Shown: positions 13,702 through 13,766 of the stretch, piece by piece | Numbering within the stretch: the stretch's first letter is position 1 | How the letters are laid out: every line of letters begins with the position of its first letter | NCBI GenBank assembly: GCA_030673645.1 | Contig: DAOVIO010000109.1 | Span: forward strand, 1 to 13,766 | DNA length: 13,766 nucleotides | Source of the DNA: JAGLSB01 sp023135955 | Lineage (GTDB): Bacteria; Bacteroidota; Bacteroidia; Bacteroidales; GCA-2748055 | Reading direction: 5' to 3' | The notes under the pieces: model-generated | What the model saw: the letters and a program-made list of their open reading frames with translations, nothing else | Told to the model about the DNA's origin: nothing | The model's database searches: none | Made by a program: the position numbers and the translations under genes

Positions 13702-13766
13702 CTATTGTCCAGTCGCAGGCTTAAGACCCACTTGCCAGTGATAGAACAGATGTGGGTAGTCTTTAG
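13702..13766 (-). CDS. Group II intron reverse transcriptase/maturase, C-terminal end only
   Basis: Twenty codons and a TAG stop (13702-13704) are visible; the rest lies beyond the right edge. The readable end DYPHLFYHWQVGLKP matches the characteristic tail of intron-encoded maturases (the LFxHW pattern), and the stop codon abuts domain V, the usual arrangement for an ORF in domain IV. Whether the full gene is intact cannot be seen. Confidence 0.7.
   Translation of the reverse strand, partial: KDYPHLFYHWQVGLKPATGQ

Larger units (their letters stand above)
13628..13766 (-). mobile_element. 3' end of a group II intron (runs off the window)
   Basis: Read on the minus strand, the order is the C-terminus of an intron-encoded reverse transcriptase, domain V, domain VI, then a flanking exon. 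The intron should end ...ACTCGAC at 13628, seven bases after and including the bulged adenosine at 13634, as is usual for group II introns; the downstream exon would begin TTTTATTAATAACCGG. The catalytic triad is AGC, so this is not a class C intron (those use CGC). The rest of the intron lies to the right of the window. Confidence 0.85.

Overview
The window looks like an accessory stretch of a Bacteroidota chromosome, probably a marine or sediment polysaccharide degrader. The evidence is AT-rich DNA without clear Shine-Dalgarno sites, a LytS/LytTR two-component pair whose kinase carries a TlpA-type periplasmic region, a 750-residue PiT phosphate transporter with a PhoU-like tail, a Ser-type lipoprotein sulfatase beside a secreted beta-helix protein, and a REP-associated transposase with its palindromic repeats. 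No ribosomal or other housekeeping marker is present, so the assignment is inference.

Layout. Positions 1-515 hold a hairpin terminator for something upstream, a transposase-less copy of the REP element (about 56-268) and degenerate AT-rich tandem repeats (284-497). On the minus strand, a 999-residue sensor kinase (1326-4325) precedes a LytTR response regulator (516-1265). A REP-associated tyrosine transposase (RAYT, 4980-5474, +) sits between two repeat clusters (4770-4952 and 5539-5684). The second cluster ends 5 bp from the stop codon of the PiT transporter (5690-7942, -). After a 439-bp gap come a secreted parallel beta-helix protein (8382-10079, +) and a sulfatase (10194-12065, +). The sulfatase runs straight into a BNR/sialidase-like fragment that has lost both ends (12058-12447). 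A Fic protein (12610-13395, -) follows. The right edge is the 3' end of a group II intron on the minus strand: the last 20 codons of its reverse transcriptase, domain V and domain VI, with the inferred 3' splice boundary at 13628/13627.

How the parts work together. The kinase and regulator should form one phosphorelay that senses a periplasmic cue through a non-catalytic thioredoxin-like region. The beta-helix protein and sulfatase probably act on one sulfated polysaccharide, and the BNR fragment suggests the cluster was once longer. The RAYT and its 46-bp palindromes form a family with three copies of the palindrome here. The palindrome changes on both arms together between copies, and its arms have been expanded into tandem units. 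This repeat family, the TlpA-like/LytS fusion kinase and the intron end are the most interesting parts of the window. I found no complete defence system or CRISPR array.
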